From the NCBI GenBank assembly GCA_002339265.1, contig DDKG01000128.1, positions 21,003-31,082 on the forward strand: DNA of 10,080 nt, read 5' to 3'. Positions 5,672-10,080 of the stretch are shown here, piece by piece. A program made the position numbers and the translations under genes. The stretch comes from Massilia sp. UBA2604. Its GTDB lineage: Bacteria; Pseudomonadota; Gammaproteobacteria; Burkholderiales; Burkholderiaceae_D. A model generated the notes under the pieces. The model was not told the origin of the DNA. It made no database searches and saw nothing but the letters and a program-made list of their open reading frames with translations. Each line of letters opens with the position of its first letter. Positions within the stretch are counted from its first letter, which is position 1.

Positions 5672-8600
5672 ATGTTGCAACTTTTTAACGCCCCCACCGA
5701 TCCATCCATGCTGGCCTATGGCGTCTACGAGCCACGCCTGGTCGTGCTGTCGTTGCTGGTGGCGATCTTCTCTTCATGGATGGGCTTGCAGATCACGGGC
5801 CGCGCCAGCACCAATCCCGCGCACCGCGCCATCGTGCTCGGCGCCGGCAGCCTGGCGCTGGGCGCCGGCGTGTGGTCGATGCACTTCATCGGCATGCTCG
5901 CCTTCAACCTGTGCACGCCGGTGCACTACGACCACGGCATCACCCTGCTGTCGGCGCTGCCCAGCATCGGCGCGTCCTGGATCGCGCTGAGCCTGATCTC
6001 GCGCCCCCAGCTGCGCCTGGCGCACCTGCTGGTGGGCGGGGTGCTGGTCGGCGCCGGCATCGGCGCCATGCACTACACCGGCATGGCCGGCATGCGCATG
6101 CGCCTCGACCTCTACTACGATCCGGCCATGTTCGCGCTGTCGATCGTGGTCGCGGTGGTGCTGGCCACGCTGGCCCTGGGCGTGCGCCACGGCCTGTCGC
6201 GCTGGAAGTCGATGACCGAAGCGCGCCGCCTGCTGGTGGCGGCGGTGGTGATGGGCTGCGCCATCGCCGGCATGCACTACACCGGCATGGCGGCGGCGCG
6301 CTTCGCCGGCGAAACCGACCCGCTGGGCCTGAACGGTTCCAACAGCGACTTCCTGGCGCTGTCGATCACTCTCATCACGGTGGCGCTGTCGCTGGGCGTG
6401 GTGGCCGCCAACGGCCTGCTGCGCTACCGCGAACTGTACCTCGGCCTGGCGCGCAGCGAAGCCTGGATGCGCGCGCTGCTCACCACCACCGTCGACGGCG
6501 TGATCACGGTCGGGCGCGACGGCATCATCGCCGAATTCAATGCCTCGGCCGAACGCATCTTCGGCTGGAAGCGCGACGAGATCGTCGGCCGCAGCATCAG
6601 CCTGCTGCTGGACGAAAAAGACCGCAAGTCCGAGCGCGGCCTGCTGTACGTGTTGTCGCGTGGCAGCCTCGAAGGCGTCAACACCAGCACCGAGACCTTC
6701 GGCCTGCGCAAGGACGGCAGCCTGGTGCCGGTGCGCGGCGCGATGGGGCACGCCAAGCTGGGCAACCAGGATATGTTCGTCTGCTTCGTCACCGACATCA
6801 GCGAGCGGCGCGCCATGGAAGGGGCGCTGCGCGACAGCGAGCAGCAGTTCCGTTCCCTGATCGGCAACATCCCCGGCATCTCCTACCGCAGCAAGCTCAG
6901 TGGCGACTGGCCGATGGTGTTCATGAGCGACGCCGTGGAGCGCGTCACCGGCTACCCGGCCGCCGACTTCCTGGGCGAGCCGCCGCGACGCGTGTTCGGC
7001 GCCCTGATCCACGCCGAAGACCGCATCCGGGTGGCGAAGGAAACCGGCGCCGCGCTGCGCGAGGACCGCCCCTACCTGGTCGAGTACCGCCTGCTGCATG
7101 CCGACGGCGGCGTGCGCTGGCTGTGGGAAAACGGCACCGCGGTGCGCGACGACGCCGGCGACGTGCAGTGGCTGGACGGCGTCATCCTCGACATCACCGA
7201 GCGCCGCCAGATGGAAGAGGCGCTGCGCGCCGCCAAGGAAACCGCCGAGCAGGCCGCCGCCGCGCGCGCGACTTTCGTGGCCAATATGAGCCACGAGATC
7301 CGCACCCCGATGAACTCGATCCTGGGCTTCACCGACGTGCTGCTGGACGGCGAGCTGGACGTCGAGCAGCGGCGCCACCTGGACACCATCCGCAGCGCCG
7401 GCCGCGCCCTGCTGCGCCTGCTCAACGAGATCCTCGACACCGCCAAGCTCGAAAAAGGCGCCGTGGAGCTGGAACAGAACGACTACAACCTGCTGTCGCT
7501 GATCGACGAACTGTCCTCGACCCTGGCCGCGAACGCGCGCGCCAAGGGCCTGCACCTGGACATCCAGTACGATCCGGCGCTGCCGACGGGCCTGCGCGGC
7601 GACGAGCTGCGCATGCGCCAGGTGCTGACCAACCTGCTGGACAATGCGATCAAGTTCACCGCCAAGGGGAGCGTGACGCTCAAGGTCGGCGCCGAGGGCG
7701 ACCAGCTGTGCATCGCCGTGACCGACACCGGGATCGGCATCGCGCCCGAGCGCCTGGCCGCCATCTTCGACCCGTTCACCCAGGCCGACGCCTCGATGAC
7801 GCGCCGCTTCGGCGGCACGGGCCTCGGCACCACGATCAGCAAGCAGCTGGTCGAGCTGATGGGCGGCCGGATCTGGGCCGAGAGCGAGCTCGGTCGCGGC
7901 ACCACCTTCCACGTGCGGGCGCCGCTGGTGCTGGCGCGCTTCGCCCAGCAGGCCCCGCGCGTGCGGAGCGCCGCCGTGCTGCCGCCGCTGCGCGTGCTGG
8001 TGGCCGACGACGTGCCGCAGAACCTGGAACTGATGCAGCTCCTGATGACCCGCCGCGGCCACACCATGACCGCTGTGCGCGACGGCGCCGCCGTGGTCGA
8101 GCTGGCCGCCAGCGGCGAATACGACCTGGCGCTGATGGACTTCCAGATGCCGACCATGGACGGCCTGGCCGCTACCCGCGCGATTCGCGAACAGGAGGCG
8201 CTGCAGGGACGCAAGCGCCTGCCGGTGATCGCGATGACGGCCAGCGTGCTGCAGGAACACCGCACCGCCAGCGTCGAGGCGGGCATGGACGGCTTCGCCA
8301 GCAAGCCGGTGGACTGGTTCGCGCTGTCGCACGAGATCGCGCGCGTGCTCGGCCTGTCGAATAGCGCGCCGGACACGCAGGGCGCGCCCATTGCGCCGCG
8401 CGAAGTGCTGAACCGGCGCGCCGGCCTGCACCGCTGGAGCAACCGCGAGGACGCCTATGCCGAGGCGCTCGAGCACTTCGCCCGCCAGTACGCCAACCTG
8501 GGCCAGACGCTGCGCCTGCACGCCGCCGGCGGCGAGCACCAGCAGTTGCGCATGCTCGCGCACAAGGTGCGCGGCGCCGCCGCGAATAAAGGCCTCGAGC

Positions 8601-9016
8601 TGCTGGCCGATGCGCTGGCCGCGCTGGAGCAGGCCGCAGATGCGGTGCCGACCGATGCGCGCCAGGTCGCCAACACCCTGGTGGTGGCGAACAACGCGCT
8701 GGACGCCGCGCTCGAGGCGCTGAACGCGGTGGCCGCGGCGCCCGTGCCAGTGGCGCCCGGCGGCACGGTCGACCTGGCGCGCGCGCGGCGCGCCGGCGGC
8801 GTGCTGCTCGAGGCGCTGCGCCGCGGCGCCCTCAACGACGGCGCCATGGCCAGCCTGGCCGCGGCGCTGGCGGCGCACCCGGCCGCCACCCGCGTGACCC
8901 AGGTCCAGTCGGCGATCGCCGACTTCGACTTCGACCTCGCCCTCGAACACCTGGAAGCCGTCATCGGCCTGCTGGGTGACGAGGAAAATGACGTATCAAG
9001 CGAATCTACAGCATGA
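5672..9016 (+). CDS. MHYT-PAS-PAS hybrid sensor histidine kinase with REC and HPt
   Basis: A 1114-residue inner-membrane sensor. Residues 1-250 or so form a seven-helix MHYT domain with three signature repeats: MHFIGM (70-75), MHYTGM (133-138) and MHYTGM (201-206). The family is proposed to bind copper and sense O2, CO or NO. Two PAS/PAC domains follow, about 262-379 and 389-511, ending in DISERR and DITERR. A short coiled coil leads to HisKA with SHEIRTP and phospho-acceptor H541. The ATPase domain has N658 in the N box, DTGIGIAPE (685-693) and GGTGLGTTIS (714-723), a known variant of the usual GLGLAIS. REC (about 775-890) shows the acidic pair D779/D780, acceptor D823 and K878. HPt (about 935-1010) has AHKVRG with H964. 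The last 80 or so residues end in an FDFDLALEHL segment. A later Met at 5708 is a possible alternative start; neither start has a Shine-Dalgarno site. The stop overlaps the next start (ATGA), so the two are co-translated. Confidence 0.95.
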   Translation: MLQLFNAPTDPSMLAYGVYEPRLVVLSLLVAIFSSWMGLQITGRASTNPAHRAIVLGAGSLALGAGVWSMHFIGMLAFNLCTPVHYDHGITLLSALPSIGASWIALSLISRPQLRLAHLLVGGVLVGAGIGAMHYTGMAGMRMRLDLYYDPAMFALSIVVAVVLATLALGVRHGLSRWKSMTEARRLLVAAVVMGCAIAGMHYTGMAAARFAGETDPLGLNGSNSDFLALSITLITVALSLGVVAANGLLRYRELYLGLARSEAWMRALLTTTVDGVITVGRDGIIAEFNASAERIFGWKRDEIVGRSISLLLDEKDRKSERGLLYVLSRGSLEGVNTSTETFGLRKDGSLVPVRGAMGHAKLGNQDMFVCFVTDISERRAMEGALRDSEQQFRSLIGNIPGISYRSKLSGDWPMVFMSDAVERVTGYPAADFLGEPPRRVFGALIHAEDRIRVAKETGAALREDRPYLVEYRLLHADGGVRWLWENGTAVRDDAGDVQWLDGVILDITERRQMEEALRAAKETAEQAAAARATFVANMSHEIRTPMNSILGFTDVLLDGELDVEQRRHLDTIRSAGRALLRLLNEILDTAKLEKGAVELEQNDYNLLSLIDELSSTLAANARAKGLHLDIQYDPALPTGLRGDELRMRQVLTNLLDNAIKFTAKGSVTLKVGAEGDQLCIAVTDTGIGIAPERLAAIFDPFTQADASMTRRFGGTGLGTTISKQLVELMGGRIWAESELGRGTTFHVRAPLVLARFAQQAPRVRSAAVLPPLRVLVADDVPQNLELMQLLMTRRGHTMTAVRDGAAVVELAASGEYDLALMDFQMPTMDGLAATRAIREQEALQGRKRLPVIAMTASVLQEHRTASVEAGMDGFASKPVDWFALSHEIARVLGLSNSAPDTQGAPIAPREVLNRRAGLHRWSNREDAYAEALEHFARQYANLGQTLRLHAAGGEHQQLRMLAHKVRGAAANKGLELLADALAALEQAADAVPTDARQVANTLVVANNALDAALEALNAVAAAPVPVAPGGTVDLARARRAGGVLLEALRRGALNDGAMASLAAALAAHPAATRVTQVQSAIADFDFDLALEHLEAVIGLLGDEENDVSSESTA

Positions 9017-10008
9017 GCCAACCGAATACCCGCCCGTTGATCCTCGCGGTCGACGACGAAGCCAGCAACCTGCAGTTGCTGCGCCAGATCTTGCAGGACC
9101 ACTATCGCCTGCTGTTCGCCAAGGACGGCGCGCGCGCGCTCGAACTGGCGCGCCAGGAGCAGCCCGACCTGGTGCTGCTGGACGTGATGATGCCCGGGAT
9201 GTCGGGCTACGAGGTGTGCGCCGCCCTGAAGGCGCATCCCGCCACCGCCTCGGTCCCGGTGATCTTCGTCACCGCCCTGACCGAGACCGCCGACGAGGTG
9301 GAAGGCTTCGAAGCCGGCGCGGTCGACTACATCACCAAGCCGGTCAGCCCGCCGGTGGTGCGGGCGCGCGTGCGCACCCACCTGTCGCTGGTACGCATGG
9401 AAGAACTGCGCGCCAGCCGCCTCGAGATCGTGCAGCGCCTGGGCCTGGCGGCCGAGTACAAGGACAACGAGACCGGCCTGCACGTGATCCGCATGAGCCA
9501 CTTCTCGCGCATCCTCGGCATCGCCGCCGGTATGACGGAAGCCGAAGCCGACGACCTGCTGCACGCGGCGCCGATGCACGACGTCGGCAAGATCGGCATC
9601 CCCGACCGCATCCTGCAGAAACCGGGCCCGCTCGACCCCGACGAATGGAAGATCATGCAGGGCCACGTGACGATCGGCGCCGAGATCATCGGCGAGCACG
9701 ATGGCGGCATGCTGGCGCTGGCGCGCCAGATCGCGCTGACCCATCACGAGAAATACGACGGCAGCGGCTATCCGAACGGCCTGGCCGGAGAGAACATCCC
9801 CTTGGTGGGCAGGATCGTGGCGATCGCCGACGTGTTCGACGCCTTGACGTCGGTGCGGCCGTACAAGAAGGCCTGGACCGAGGAAGAGGCGGTGAATTTC
9901 TTGCGCGAGCAGAAGGGCCGCCACTTCGATCCGCAGCTGGTGGAGCTGTTCGCCGACCAGATGCCGGCGATTCGGGAGATCAGGTTGAGGTGGGCGGAGA
10001 CGGCTTGA
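9013..10008 (+). CDS. response regulator with HD-GYP c-di-GMP phosphodiesterase domain
   Basis: A 331-residue cytoplasmic regulator of RpfG-like architecture. The receiver (about 8-125) has acidic residues D14/D15, phospho-acceptor D57 in LVLLDVMMP and K109 in ITKP, so it should be phosphorylatable. The HD-GYP domain (about 145-325) keeps the metal and catalytic signatures ETGLH (153-157), MHDVGKIGIPD with H189/D190, QGH with H218, HHEKYDGSGYP (244-254) and D273 in IADVFDALTS, so it is predicted to hydrolyse c-di-GMP to pGpG or GMP. The ATG at 9013 overlaps the kinase TGA by four bases with no Shine-Dalgarno site of its own, pointing to translational coupling. The kinase's C-terminal HPt (H964) is the natural phosphodonor. 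The intact HD and GYP motifs argue against a degenerate, binding-only protein. Confidence 0.95.
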   Translation: MSQPNTRPLILAVDDEASNLQLLRQILQDHYRLLFAKDGARALELARQEQPDLVLLDVMMPGMSGYEVCAALKAHPATASVPVIFVTALTETADEVEGFEAGAVDYITKPVSPPVVRARVRTHLSLVRMEELRASRLEIVQRLGLAAEYKDNETGLHVIRMSHFSRILGIAAGMTEAEADDLLHAAPMHDVGKIGIPDRILQKPGPLDPDEWKIMQGHVTIGAEIIGEHDGGMLALARQIALTHHEKYDGSGYPNGLAGENIPLVGRIVAIADVFDALTSVRPYKKAWTEEEAVNFLREQKGRHFDPQLVELFADQMPAIREIRLRWAETA

Positions 10009-10080
10009 CCGCCTGCTGCTTGACCTCCATTGTGTGCTCATACCGTCGTTCCCGCGGAGTGAACTGCCACAAGAAAGTCG

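Noticed and set aside
5776..8364. A long out-of-register + strand frame inside the kinase gene
   Set aside because: Low-complexity Arg/Ala/Pro/Gly product caused by high third-position GC. The kinase frame carries all motifs without a break.
5774..8950. A 1058-codon open frame on the minus strand opposite the kinase gene
   Set aside because: Its product is rich in Arg, Gln, His and Ala with no recognisable domain. It mirrors the GC-biased codons of a gene with full domain evidence on the other strand.
8981..8990. GAGGAAAATG, a ribosome-binding-site-plus-ATG near the end of the kinase gene
   Set aside because: The ATG at 8988 is out of frame with the HD-GYP gene and encodes no recognisable protein. 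The purine stretch is also too far from the true start at 9013.

Overview
The window is about 10 kb of GC-rich chromosomal DNA. High third-position GC, a type B L31 protein, an MHYT sensor kinase paired with a REC-HD-GYP regulator, and a SPINDLY-like glycosyltransferase together suggest a betaproteobacterium of the Oxalobacteraceae (Massilia/Telluria/Duganella type). That placement is an inference from general resemblance, not from a marker gene search. All six protein genes and the tRNA lie on the + strand. No integrase, transposase, CRISPR array or phage gene is visible, so this looks like core or near-core chromosome.

Layout: (1) 49-318, ribosomal protein L31 type B, closed by a strong hairpin/T-run terminator. 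(2) 430-2151, a polytopic GT39/ArnT-like glycosyltransferase, followed by a hairpin. (3) 2414-2881, a small unrecognised protein with two membrane segments, with the only clear Shine-Dalgarno site in the window and a perfect 8-bp inverted repeat upstream. (4) 3004-3088, tRNA-Leu(CAA) with encoded CCA, its own promoter and terminator. (5) 3221-5401, a TPR plus GT41 (O-GlcNAc transferase, SPINDLY family) protein, possibly made from a near-leaderless mRNA. (6) 5402-5671, a 270-bp gene-free stretch holding a cluster of adjacent hairpins, a 9-bp tandem repeat and a CACGTG palindrome. (7) 5672-9016 and 9013-10008, a two-gene signalling operon with an ATGA overlap: a membrane hybrid kinase (MHYT-PAS-PAS-HisKA-HATPase-REC-HPt) and a response regulator with a c-di-GMP phosphodiesterase (HD-GYP) output.

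The last pair is the clearest functional unit. A gas, redox or ligand signal sensed by the MHYT/PAS part would drive a multistep phosphorelay H541 > D823 > H964 > D57 of the downstream protein, changing c-di-GMP breakdown. The two glycosyltransferases are separate transcription units and nothing in the window names their acceptors.

No wholly new system is evident. The features most worth a second look are the structured leader in front of the kinase gene, the apparent leaderless or SD-less starts of several genes, and the orphan GT41 enzyme.
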